In this document: positions 49,228 to 57,891 of the stretch, in pieces | How the letters are laid out: each line of letters starts with the position of its first letter | Numbering within the stretch: the first letter of the stretch is position 1 | Assembly: GCF_035984655.1 (NCBI RefSeq) | Contig: NZ_JAXCHT010000002.1 | Coordinates: 248,001 to 312,000, forward strand | DNA: 64,000 nucleotides | From: Actimicrobium sp035984655 | GTDB lineage: Bacteria > Pseudomonadota > Gammaproteobacteria > Burkholderiales > Burkholderiaceae_D | Direction: 5' to 3' | Notes under the pieces: model-generated | The model's database searches: none | The model's input: the letters and a program-made list of their open reading frames with translations, nothing else | Told to the model about the DNA's origin: nothing | Program-made: the position numbers and the translations under genes

Positions 49228-50052
49228 TTAGTCGCGCAGTAATTCGTTGATACCCGTTTTGGCCCGGGTTTTCGCGTCGACACGTTTGACAATCACCGCA
49301 CAGTACAGGCTGTGCGAACCATCGGCCGACGGCAGATTGCCGGAGACCACCACCGAACCGGACGGAATCCTGCCGTAGCTGACTTCGCCAGTGGCGCGGT
49401 CATAGATTTTGGTCGACTGGCCGATGTACACGCCCATCGAAATCACCGAGTTTTCTTCGACGATCACGCCTTCGACGATTTCCGAGCGCGCGCCGATGAA
49501 GCAGTTGTCTTCGATGATGGTCGGATTGGCCTGCATCGGTTCGAGCACGCCGCCAATGCCGACGCCGCCGGACAGGTGCACGTTCTTGCCGATCTGGGCG
49601 CACGAACCGACCGTGGCCCAGGCATCGACCATGGTGCCTTCATCGACATACGCGCCGATGTTGACGAACGATGGCATCAGGATCACGTTCTTGCCGAGAA
49701 AACTGCCGCGCCGCGCCACCGCAGGCGGAACCACACGGTAGCCGCCAGCGGCGAAATCGGCGGCGGTGAAATTGGCGAACTTGGTTGGCACCTTGTCGTA
49801 GAACTGCATGTGCTCGCCGGACGGCATGCAGACATTGTCTTCCAGCCGGAACGACAGCAGCACGGCTTTCTTGACCCACTGGTTGACCACCCATGCGCCG
49901 CTGTCTTTCTGGGCCACGCGCAGGCTGCCGTCATTGAGCTGGTCAAGAACGTGCGCGACGGCTTCGCGGATGGCGGCGGGGGCCGAATTGGGTGACAGGC
50001 TGGCACGGTCTTCCCATGCCTGGTCGATGATCTGTTGGAGCGCTTGGGTCAT
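49228..50052 (-). CDS. dapD: 2,3,4,5-tetrahydropyridine-2,6-dicarboxylate N-succinyltransferase DapD
   Basis: A 274-residue left-handed beta-helix acyltransferase in the succinylase branch of the diaminopimelate pathway. Hexapeptide repeats run through GAYVDEGTMVDAWATVGSCA and VHLSGGVGIGGVLEP, and VVPPAVARRGSFLGKNVILMPS is typical. The ATG at 50052 is where family homology begins (MTQALQQIIDQAWEDRA). It lies 32 bp after dapC and 25 bp before pilU. Confidence 0.97.
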   Translation of the reverse strand: MTQALQQIIDQAWEDRASLSPNSAPAAIREAVAHVLDQLNDGSLRVAQKDSGAWVVNQWVKKAVLLSFRLEDNVCMPSGEHMQFYDKVPTKFANFTAADFAAGGYRVVPPAVARRGSFLGKNVILMPSFVNIGAYVDEGTMVDAWATVGSCAQIGKNVHLSGGVGIGGVLEPMQANPTIIEDNCFIGARSEIVEGVIVEENSVISMGVYIGQSTKIYDRATGEVSYGRIPSGSVVVSGNLPSADGSHSLYCAVIVKRVDAKTRAKTGINELLRD

Positions 50053-50084
50053 GGTGTTGGTGATCTCAATGTGAAAAAAGTCGG

Positions 50085-51287
50085 TCAGGCCAGGCTGCGG
50101 GTGAAGGCGACGATGCGGTTGGCCGCCTCCAGACATTCGGCCACTTCAGCGACCAATGCCATGCGAATCATGTTGCGACCGGGATTGCTCCCATGCGCAT
50201 CGCGCGCAAGGTAGCTTCCAGGCAACACCGTAACATTATATTCGGCATACAGGCGTCGGGCGAAGTCGGTATCGGAGAGTGTTGCAAGCCGGTCAACCCG
50301 CGCCCACAGATAGAAGCCGGCGTCGGGCAGGGCCACGTCCAGCACTTCCTGCAGCAGCGGCGTGACCTGCCTGAATTTATCGAGGTATTTGGCGCGGTTG
50401 GCGACGACGTGGGCTTCGTCGTTCCACGCTGCGATCGATGCCGATTGCACCGACGGGCTCATGGCGCCGCCGTGGTAGGTGCGGTACAGCAGGAATTTCT
50501 TCATGATGGCGGCATCGCCAGCGACGAAGCCCGAACGCAGGCCGGGCACGTTGGACCGCTTCGACAGGCTGGAAAAGGCGATCAGCCGCGCATAGTCGCC
50601 GCGCCCCAGTGCCTGGGCCGCCTGCAATGCCCCCAGCGGCGCTTCCGGCTTGAAATAGATTTCGGAATAACACTCGTCGGCCGCAATCACGAAGCCATAT
50701 TGCTCGGACAGGTCGAACAACCGTTTCCAGTCATCCAGCCCAAGCACGGAACCGGTTGGGTTGCCGGGGGTGCACAGATACAGCAACTGCACGCGCTGCC
50801 AGACCTCCGCCGGCACGCTGGCATAGTCGATCGCAAAGTTGCGCGCCGGGTCGGCATTGACGAAATACGGGGTGGCGCCAGCCAGCAGGGCTGCGCCTTC
50901 ATAGATTTGATAGAACGGATTCGGGCAGATCACCAGTGCGTCGGCGCGCGGATCGATGACGGTTTGCGCCAGCGCGAACAAGGCTTCGCGCGAGCCATTG
51001 ACCGGCAGGATCTGGGTCGCGGGATCGAGCGGCGGCAAGCCGTAGCGCCGTTCCAGCCAGGCCGCGATGGTCTTGCGCAAGGCGTCGCTGCCGATCGTAC
51101 TGGGGTAGCTGGCCAGGCCATTGAGGTGCTCGGCTAGCGCTTCCTTGATGAAGGGCGGGGTCGGATGCTTTGGCTCGCCGATGCCGAGACTGATCGGACT
51201 GAATGCGGGATTGGGCACGACATCGGCAAACAACGCGCGCAGTTTTTCGAAAGGATAGGGTTGCAGCTGGTTCAGAAGTGGATTCAC
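50085..51287 (-). CDS. dapC: Succinyldiaminopimelate transaminase DapC
   Basis: A PLP-dependent class I aminotransferase of about 400 residues that makes N-succinyl-L,L-diaminopimelate. Motifs include LGIGEPKHPTPPFIKEAL, NGSREALFALAQTV, the CTPGNPTGSVLGL turn, the Schiff-base lysine in AFSSLSKRSNVPGLRSGFVAG-like wording (SSLSKRSNVPG) and a C-terminal RMALV. The start is uncertain: I prefer GTG at 51287, but TTG at 51299 is also in frame. It is first in a run dapC-dapD-pilU-arsC-like-dapE and divergent from smc. Confidence 0.94.
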   Translation of the reverse strand: MNPLLNQLQPYPFEKLRALFADVVPNPAFSPISLGIGEPKHPTPPFIKEALAEHLNGLASYPSTIGSDALRKTIAAWLERRYGLPPLDPATQILPVNGSREALFALAQTVIDPRADALVICPNPFYQIYEGAALLAGATPYFVNADPARNFAIDYASVPAEVWQRVQLLYLCTPGNPTGSVLGLDDWKRLFDLSEQYGFVIAADECYSEIYFKPEAPLGALQAAQALGRGDYARLIAFSSLSKRSNVPGLRSGFVAGDAAIMKKFLLYRTYHGGAMSPSVQSASIAAWNDEAHVVANRAKYLDKFRQVTPLLQEVLDVALPDAGFYLWARVDRLATLSDTDFARRLYAEYNVTVLPGSYLARDAHGSNPGRNMIRMALVAEVAECLEAANRIVAFTRSLA

Positions 51288-51452
51288 GGGCGGTCGCAAG
51301 AGGGAAAAGACGGCGCAAAAGAAGGCCCATTATACCGTCGCGACGCTGCCGCACGGACAGTCATTGCGGCAAATGGGCGAATCGGCGATGCTATGATGCT
51401 CCAACGATTTGCGGGCGCGGTGGCGCCCCCCTCACATAGGATTGTCGAACAC

Positions 51453-54400
51453 GTGCGCCTGACCTCCATCAAACTTTCCGGTTTCAAATCCTTTGTCGAT
51501 CCAACCAATTTCCAGGTGCCGGGCCAGCTGGTCGGCGTCGTCGGACCCAATGGCTGCGGCAAATCGAACATCATCGATGCCGTGCGCTGGGTGCTGGGCG
51601 AATCGAAAGCCTCGGAATTGCGCGGCGAATCGATGCAGGATGTGATCTTCAACGGGACGACCCACCGCAAGCCCGCCGGCCGCGCCTCGGTCGAACTGGT
51701 GTTTGACAATGGCGAAGGCAAGGCCTCGGGCCAGTGGGGCCAATATGCGGAAATCGCCGTCAAGCGCACCCTCACGCGCGATGGCACCTCGACCTACTAC
51801 ATCAACAACCAGGCGGTGCGGCGGCGCGATATCCAAGATATTTTCATGGGCACCGGCCTCGGCCCGCGCGCCTACGCGATCATTGGCCAGGGCATGATTT
51901 CGCGCATCATCGAAGCGCGCCCGGAAGAGCTGCGCATCTTCCTCGAAGAAGCCGCCGGCGTCTCCAAGTACAAGGAACGGCGTCGCGAGACCGAAAACCG
52001 CCTGCACGACACGCGCGACAATCTGTTGCGGGTCGAGGATATCCTGCGCGAACTCAATGCCAATCTGGAAAAGCTGCAGGCGCAGGCCGCCGTGGCGACC
52101 AAATTCCGCGACCTGCAGGCCGATCAGGAAGAAAAGCAGAAACTGCTGTGGCTGCTGCGCAAGAACGAAGCCAAGGCCGAACAGGACAAGTTTTTCCGCG
52201 ATATCGAAAAGGCGCAAACCGAACTCGAAGGCGAAACCGCCAAGCTGCGCCACGTCGAAACCGAACTCGAACACATGCGCCAGGCGCATTACAGTGCCGG
52301 CGACCGCCTGCATCAGGCGCAAGGGCACCTGTACCAGACCAATTCCGAGATCGGCAGCCTCGAAGCGCAAATCCGGTTCGTCATCGAATCGCGCAGCCGG
52401 CTGCAGTCGCAGCTTAATTCGCTGACGGCGCAACGTGACCAGTGGCAGCGTCAGGGGTCGCAGTTTCAGGAAGACCTGGCCGAGGCCGAATTGCAGCTCG
52501 AAGAGCAGGGCGCGCGCGTCGAACAGTCGCAGCAAACGCTGCAACAACATGGCGAGCGGGTGCCGGCGCTGGAGCAGGCCTGGCGCGAAGCGCAACTGAA
52601 AACCACCGAGTCGCGCGCGCGCATCATGCAAGTCCAGCAGCAGATCGAACTCGAAGCTGCGCATCAGCGCAACGCCTCGAACATCCTGAATGGCCTGGCG
52701 GTGCGGCGCGAGCGTCTGGCGCAGGAAAAAAGCGGCCTCGCGCTGCCCGACGATGCGCATCTGACCAATCTGACGCTGCAGCTGGAAGAAAAGCAGGCGG
52801 TGCTCGAAGAAGTGACCATGCAGCTGGAGCAGGCGCAACAGCAACAGCCGCAGGTGGACGAAGAGCGCAGCAATGCGCAGTCGCAGCTCAATGCCGAGAC
52901 TGCCACCAACGCCAGGCTGGAAGCGCGGCTCGGCGCCCTGAAGCAATTGCAGGAAAGCGTGCAAAGCCAGGGCAAGGTGCAACCCTGGCTGAACAAGCAC
53001 GAGCTGGCTGGCTTGCCGCGGCTGTGGCAGAAGCTGCATATCGACGACGGCTGGGAAACCGCGCTGGAGTCGGTGCTGCGCGAGCGCACGGCGGCGCTGG
53101 AATTGTCGAACCTGGATTGGTCGAAGGGCTTTTTCAGCGATGCGCCGCCGGCCAGGCTGGCGCTGTTCTCGCCGAACGCGGCGACCATTCCAGTCCCTGC
53201 CGCGAGCATCCCGGGCCTGCGCCCGCTGGTCGATCTGTTGCAACTGAACGATCCCGGTTTGCGCAATCTGATGCAGGACTGGCTGGTCAACATCTTCGTT
53301 GCCGACGACGTCGATACTGCCTTTGCGGAACGCAACCTGCTGCCGGCCGGCGGCTACTTCATCACCAGACAGGGCCATTTGATCGGCAAGTCCAGCGTCC
53401 GGTTTTACGCCGCCGATTCCGAGCAGGACGGCATGCTGGCGCGCCAACAGGAAATCGACAACATCAGCAAGCAATTGCGCGCGCAACAGTTGCTGGCCGA
53501 CGAAGCACGCAGCCGCTCGGTACGCGCCGAAGCCGCGTTCACGCAGGGCGCGCAACGCTTGCAGGAAGTCCGTCAACGCGTCGCCAGCCTGACCCAGGCC
53601 GTGCATGCACTGCAGATCGATGTGATGAAACTGTCCGAGGTGCAGGCGCGCTTCAACCAGCGCAGCACGCAAATCAGCAGTGACCTGGCCGAAATCGCCG
53701 AGCAGGAAGGCGAGCAGCAGCAAGCCCGCGCCGAGTCCGAAGCGCGCTTCGAACAACTCGATGCCGAACTGGCCGAGCGGCAGGAAACGCACGAGGACGG
53801 CCAGACCGATTTCCTCAGCAAGGAACAGCAATTGAATGACGCGCGCCAGCGGTTGCGCGAGCTGGAGCGCGCTGCGCAGGAAACCGGATTTGCCGAAAAA
53901 ACCCAGCGCAGCAAGATCGACGAGCTCAAGCGCAGCATTGCCACCGCGCAGGAGCAGGCGGCGCAATTGTTCGCCAACATGCAACAGGGACATCTGGAGC
54001 TGGAGAGCCTGGACGACCAGACCGCGCAGGCCGGATTGCAAAGCCTGCTCGACAAGCGCACCGATCAGGAACGCGCGCTGGCCGATGCGCGCCATGAACT
54101 CGATCAGTTATCGCAAAAACTGCGCTTGCACGAAGAGGCCCGCATGCAATCCGAGCGCAGCCTGCAGCCGCAGCGCGACCGGATCATGGAATTGCAGCTG
54201 AAGGAACAGGCCGCGCGCCTGAACCAGGAACAGTTTGCCCAGGCGTTGATTGATGTGCAGGCCGACGAAGTTGCGCTGGCAGGCAAGCTGCACGATGACA
54301 TGCGGCCGTCGTATCTGCAGGGTGAGGTCACGCGCCTGACCAATGCAATCACAGCGCTGGGTGCGGTCAATCTGGCCGCGCTGGAGGAACTGGCGACGGC

Positions 54401-54983
54401 TTCCGAGCGCAAGAATTTTCTCGATGCGCAGTTTGCCGACCTGACCGAAGCGATCAACACGCTGCAGGATGCAATCCACAAGATTGACAAGGAAACCCGC
54501 GCCTTGCTGCAGGAAACCTTCGACAAGGTCAACCTGCATTTCGCCGAGCTGTTCCCGATCCTGTTCGGCGGCGGACAGGCCCGCCTGACCATGACCGGCG
54601 ACGAGATCCTCGACTCCGGCGTGCAGGTGATGGCACAGCCGCCTGGCAAGAAAAACGCCACCATCCATTTGTTGTCCGGCGGCGAAAAAGCGCTGACCGC
54701 GACCGCGCTGGTGTTCTCGATGTTCCAGCTCAATCCGGCGCCGTTCTGCCTGCTCGATGAGGTCGATGCGCCGCTTGACGATGCCAACACCGAGCGCTTT
54801 TGCAACATGGTCAAGCGCATGTCGGCGCATACCCAGTTCCTGTTCATCTCGCACAACAAGATCGCCATGGAAATGGCGCAGCAACTGATTGGCGTGACGA
54901 TGCAGGAGCAGGGCGTGTCGCGGATTGTCGCCGTCGACATGGAGTCGGCCGCCAGCTTTGCCGGGGACGCGCAGGCCGCTTGA
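51453..54983 (+). CDS. smc: Chromosome segregation protein SMC
   Basis: An 1176-residue SMC protein for chromosome organisation and segregation. The N-terminal head has Walker A GPNGCGKSN at 31-39; two long Gln/Glu/Arg-rich coiled coils flank a hinge (about residues 520-650, with AALELSNLDWSKGFF); and the C-terminal head has the signature LLSGGEKALTATAL and Walker B FCLLDEVDAPLDD. GTG at 51453 is the start fitting SMC homology (RLTSIKLSGFKSFVDP). No scpA or scpB is adjacent. Confidence 0.96.
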   Translation: MRLTSIKLSGFKSFVDPTNFQVPGQLVGVVGPNGCGKSNIIDAVRWVLGESKASELRGESMQDVIFNGTTHRKPAGRASVELVFDNGEGKASGQWGQYAEIAVKRTLTRDGTSTYYINNQAVRRRDIQDIFMGTGLGPRAYAIIGQGMISRIIEARPEELRIFLEEAAGVSKYKERRRETENRLHDTRDNLLRVEDILRELNANLEKLQAQAAVATKFRDLQADQEEKQKLLWLLRKNEAKAEQDKFFRDIEKAQTELEGETAKLRHVETELEHMRQAHYSAGDRLHQAQGHLYQTNSEIGSLEAQIRFVIESRSRLQSQLNSLTAQRDQWQRQGSQFQEDLAEAELQLEEQGARVEQSQQTLQQHGERVPALEQAWREAQLKTTESRARIMQVQQQIELEAAHQRNASNILNGLAVRRERLAQEKSGLALPDDAHLTNLTLQLEEKQAVLEEVTMQLEQAQQQQPQVDEERSNAQSQLNAETATNARLEARLGALKQLQESVQSQGKVQPWLNKHELAGLPRLWQKLHIDDGWETALESVLRERTAALELSNLDWSKGFFSDAPPARLALFSPNAATIPVPAASIPGLRPLVDLLQLNDPGLRNLMQDWLVNIFVADDVDTAFAERNLLPAGGYFITRQGHLIGKSSVRFYAADSEQDGMLARQQEIDNISKQLRAQQLLADEARSRSVRAEAAFTQGAQRLQEVRQRVASLTQAVHALQIDVMKLSEVQARFNQRSTQISSDLAEIAEQEGEQQQARAESEARFEQLDAELAERQETHEDGQTDFLSKEQQLNDARQRLRELERAAQETGFAEKTQRSKIDELKRSIATAQEQAAQLFANMQQGHLELESLDDQTAQAGLQSLLDKRTDQERALADARHELDQLSQKLRLHEEARMQSERSLQPQRDRIMELQLKEQAARLNQEQFAQALIDVQADEVALAGKLHDDMRPSYLQGEVTRLTNAITALGAVNLAALEELATASERKNFLDAQFADLTEAINTLQDAIHKIDKETRALLQETFDKVNLHFAELFPILFGGGQARLTMTGDEILDSGVQVMAQPPGKKNATIHLLSGGEKALTATALVFSMFQLNPAPFCLLDEVDAPLDDANTERFCNMVKRMSAHTQFLFISHNKIAMEMAQQLIGVTMQEQGVSRIVAVDMESAASFAGDAQAA

Positions 54984-55086
54984 CGATTGTGTTGCAGGTT
55001 TTTGCTGCAAACGCAGGATTTCGTGATGTAATTCGAACAACCGTAATCAGTCCCGGCGGTTGTCCCCTCACACACTGGAGAACATC

Positions 55087-55536
55087 ATGAAACGCCTTCT
55101 TGCCATCCTGCTGCTTGCCGCACCGTTTTGCCTGCACTCGGCGTCGGCCGCGACTGAACAGCAATCCAAAATGAAAACCTGCAACGCCGACGCCAAGGAC
55201 AAAAAAGGCGACGAGCGCAAGGCCTTCATGAAAGACTGCCTGAGCGCCAAAGCCCCCGCAGCGGCCGATGCCGCCGCCGCGCCGACCACGCAACAAAACA
55301 AGATGAAGACCTGCAATGCCGACGCCGCCGGTAAAAAAGGCGACGAACGCAAGGCCTTCATGAAAGAATGCCTGAGCAACAAACCGGCCGCTGCCGCCGC
55401 CCCCGCTGCTGCTCCTGCTGCCGCTGCACCGATGTCACAGCAGGACAAGATGAAGAGCTGTAACGTCGATGCCAAGGACAAGAAAGGCGACGAGCGCAAG
55501 GCCTTCATGAAAGAGTGCCTGAAAAAAGCGGCCTGA
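55087..55536 (+). CDS. Exported PsiF-repeat protein with three repeats
   Basis: A 149-residue protein with a Sec signal (LLAILLLAAPFCLHSASAA). It contains three PsiF repeats of 28 residues, each with KMK(T/S)CNxDAxxKKGDERKAFMKxCL and two conserved Cys, joined by Ala/Pro-rich linkers. PsiF was named as phosphate-starvation-inducible in Escherichia coli; the biochemical role is unknown. CTGGAGAA precedes the ATG. It stands alone 103 bp after smc. Confidence 0.88.
   Translation: MKRLLAILLLAAPFCLHSASAATEQQSKMKTCNADAKDKKGDERKAFMKDCLSAKAPAAADAAAAPTTQQNKMKTCNADAAGKKGDERKAFMKECLSNKPAAAAAPAAAPAAAAPMSQQDKMKSCNVDAKDKKGDERKAFMKECLKKAA
55159..55521 (+). repeat. Three 84-bp in-frame tandem-type repeats (PsiF units)
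   Basis: Units at 55159-55242, 55291-55374 and 55438-55521 are each 84 bp and code for the three PsiF repeats, separated by Ala/Pro linkers of 48 and 63 bp. Unit identity is high, with the core GGCGACGA and CAAGGCCTTCATGAAAG shared, so slippage or recombination could change copy number. Confidence 0.85.
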
Positions 55537-55539
55537 CGC

Positions 55540-56745
55540 TTATTGCCCCGGCACGGCGGATGCCGGCTCCATGCCGGTGTTCGCCGGCCGAAATCCAAGC
55601 TGCTGCGACGCGATCCTTGCCAGCAGCAACGCATCGCGATCCGCAATCCCCAGCTCCGCCGCGGCCTTTTCATGGGGCCCCAGAGCGAGCGGATCGATGC
55701 CGGTGATGGCGCCAAACTGCACCAGCGCGGCAAGGTAGGAACCATATTTGCTGGCGTGCAGCCGGTCATCCCACCACAGATCCATCAAGTCGTCTGCCTG
55801 GCGCTTGGCCGCCGCACCATTGGCGTCGTAGAAGCCGGTGTTGCGGACCAGATTCTGGTCCAGCGCGCGCTGGAACGCATCACCCACTGGCAGCACCCTC
55901 AGCAAGCGTGGATTGGCGGCAAGGTCGGCCTCAAGGGCATCGCGCAAGTCCTGCGTCATGGCCGCAAGACTCGGGTAATACGGCGTCGTCATTGCGCCGG
56001 CCGGGTCCGCCTTCGGGCGGCCATCGACGCTGCTGCGATCCGGCTGGGCGGGCCGGTGCGCGAACACCATGTCGGGACGCGCCCAGGTTTGCGTCAGATA
56101 GATGCGTGCCTTTGGGTTGGCGTTCGGATTGGCGGGAATGGCATGCGTGCGTCGGCATTGCCGGGCCGATTCGCCGGTGGCCTTGCATGCCGCCTCGCTG
56201 CCGTACAGCGCCGTCTCGCTGAAACTCCTGGCGGCGCCGTCGTGAATGAATTGTTCGAAGGCATTGATGGTGGCGCGCGACTGCAGCGGATTGGCGTTTT
56301 TGCCGCGTCCGCCCGGCAACGCGCCGTCACTTTGCTCCTGCAGCACGACGATATCCCACACCTGCGAGGCAACGTTGCCGCGCAAATCCCAGTCGGCGTT
56401 GGCGCTGTTGAGGAAGTGTGCGCGCAGGGAGGCGGCGTTGCGGGTCGACAGCGCGACATCGTAGTCAAGGCCCATTTCGCTGGTGAATTTTTTGAAGATG
56501 CCCGGCACGCCACCCCATGGATGCGGCTCCCACGGATTGGTCCCGGCCGGATTGATGCGGTAGAACGCGGCGGTCAGGTCATGCACATTGGCGGCGTTAT
56601 AGCGCATGACCGGATCGACCCGGCCGAACGTGTAGCTGTTGCCAACAAACAGAATCCGGATCGGCGCGCTGCTGGCAAGCTGGCTGCATGCCAGTGCGGC
56701 GATGGTGACGGCGGCGCGCAGGATGTGGCGGGTGCGGTTTCTCAA
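55540..56745 (-). CDS. Exported SGNH-like (DUF4886-type) protein
   Basis: A 401-residue protein read from TTG at 56745, with GGAG six bases upstream. An N-terminal signal (ILRAAVTIAALACSQLASS) precedes the mature domain. The block-I-like motif ILFVGNSYTFG (residues 31-41) and a late D-x-x-H pattern in DDRLHASKYGSYLAAL fit an SGNH-hydrolase-type fold, like DUF4886. The substrate is unknown. The frame stays open upstream to 56901 but the extension has no signal and no support. Confidence 0.7.
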   Translation of the reverse strand: MRNRTRHILRAAVTIAALACSQLASSAPIRILFVGNSYTFGRVDPVMRYNAANVHDLTAAFYRINPAGTNPWEPHPWGGVPGIFKKFTSEMGLDYDVALSTRNAASLRAHFLNSANADWDLRGNVASQVWDIVVLQEQSDGALPGGRGKNANPLQSRATINAFEQFIHDGAARSFSETALYGSEAACKATGESARQCRRTHAIPANPNANPKARIYLTQTWARPDMVFAHRPAQPDRSSVDGRPKADPAGAMTTPYYPSLAAMTQDLRDALEADLAANPRLLRVLPVGDAFQRALDQNLVRNTGFYDANGAAAKRQADDLMDLWWDDRLHASKYGSYLAALVQFGAITGIDPLALGPHEKAAAELGIADRDALLLARIASQQLGFRPANTGMEPASAVPGQ

Positions 56746-57022
56746 GGCGTTCTCCGTGACTTGGCATGAATGACTGGCGGGCGAGCCGACTCCGCGTGGT
56801 GCGAATCGATTGGCGTCAGGGGGAGGTGCAGGCCGGTTTGATTTTACGGGATATCGATCAATTCGCCATCGCTGCGGATGGCGGCGGCTGACCGCACGCA
56901 AGCGGTGGTTCGACAGCGCACAGATTTCGGCTCAATGCCGCGCAATACTTGCTAAGATGCGTACGCCCGCAACACACCGACGCCCGGTGTGTAGCGCCCA
57001 CTTCCCCCACCGAAAACACGCA

Positions 57023-57889
57023 ATGATCCGGTTGAATTTTTCCGTTGAACTGAACTACCAGATCCTCGATGACGGCAGTGATTTCATCTTCAATTTCCAT
57101 GCCGCGACAACGCCCCACCAGAGCGTCGTCAGCGAGCAATTGCAACTGAATCAGGATGTGCCGCAGTCGATGTACACCGCGCCCGAATCCGGCTCGCGCT
57201 TCCTGCGCCTGCGCGCCGGCAATGGTCCGCTGACGGTACGCTACGAAGCCACCGTCGACATCGCGCATTACATTGCCGCGCCGGCCGATCTGCAGGAAAT
57301 GTCGATCGCCGGTGTGCCCTCGGCCGCATTGCCGTATATCTATCCAAGCCGTTATTGCCAGTCGGATCGCCTGTACACGCTGGCCGGCCACGAGTTCGGC
57401 AACCTGCCGCGCGGCTATCAGCGGGTGCTGGCGATCCAGAACTGGATTCGGCAGCGCACGGTATTTGTGTCGGGCAGCACCAATTCCAGCACGTCGGCGG
57501 TCGATACCGTGATCGAACAGGTCGGGGTGTGCCGCGATTTTGCCCACCTGATGGTGGCGTTGTGCCGCGCCAGCAACCTGCCGGCACGATTTGTCACCGG
57601 GATCGATTACGGTCTCGACCAGACCATTCGGCCGACCGATTTTCATGCGTACGTGGAAGTGCTGCTCAGTGGCCGCTGGTATCTGTTCGATCCGAGCGGG
57701 GTGTCGCCGCCAATGGGGCTGGTGCGCCTGGGTACCGGGCGCGATGCTGCCGATGTGTCATTTGCGACCGTGTTCGGGGCGGTGCACTCGGCCTTGCCGG
57801 TATTGCGTATCGATGCGATTGAAGATGCCGCGATTGGGCTGGTGACGCCGGTGCATACGGCGGCCGCGTTATCGTCCGCCGCAGCCTGA
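57023..57889 (+). CDS. Transglutaminase family protein
   Basis: A 288-residue cysteine-peptidase/transglutaminase-fold protein. The catalytic triad is visible as Cys170 (GVCRDFAHLMVALCRAS), His208 (DFHAYVEVLL) and Asp223 (YLFDPSGV). The N-terminal part (residues 1-100) is a beta-sandwich-like domain typical of the COG1305 group. ATG 57023 gives the expected family start MIRLNFSVELNYQ. It is divergent from the DUF4886 gene and 2 bp from the DUF1631 gene, which is convergent. Confidence 0.85.
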   Translation: MIRLNFSVELNYQILDDGSDFIFNFHAATTPHQSVVSEQLQLNQDVPQSMYTAPESGSRFLRLRAGNGPLTVRYEATVDIAHYIAAPADLQEMSIAGVPSAALPYIYPSRYCQSDRLYTLAGHEFGNLPRGYQRVLAIQNWIRQRTVFVSGSTNSSTSAVDTVIEQVGVCRDFAHLMVALCRASNLPARFVTGIDYGLDQTIRPTDFHAYVEVLLSGRWYLFDPSGVSPPMGLVRLGTGRDAADVSFATVFGAVHSALPVLRIDAIEDAAIGLVTPVHTAAALSSAAA

Positions 57890-57891
57890 GA

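Noticed and set aside
51432..54095. Minus-strand open frame of 887 codons opposite smc
   Set aside because: It is the antisense shadow of the GC-rich smc coding sequence, with no recognisable domain and Leu/Arg/Gln-biased composition. The plus strand is clearly SMC.
55159..55521. Regularly spaced repeats considered as a CRISPR array
   Set aside because: Units are 84 bp, in frame, and code for PsiF repeats with Ala/Pro linkers; no palindromic short repeat or cas gene is present.
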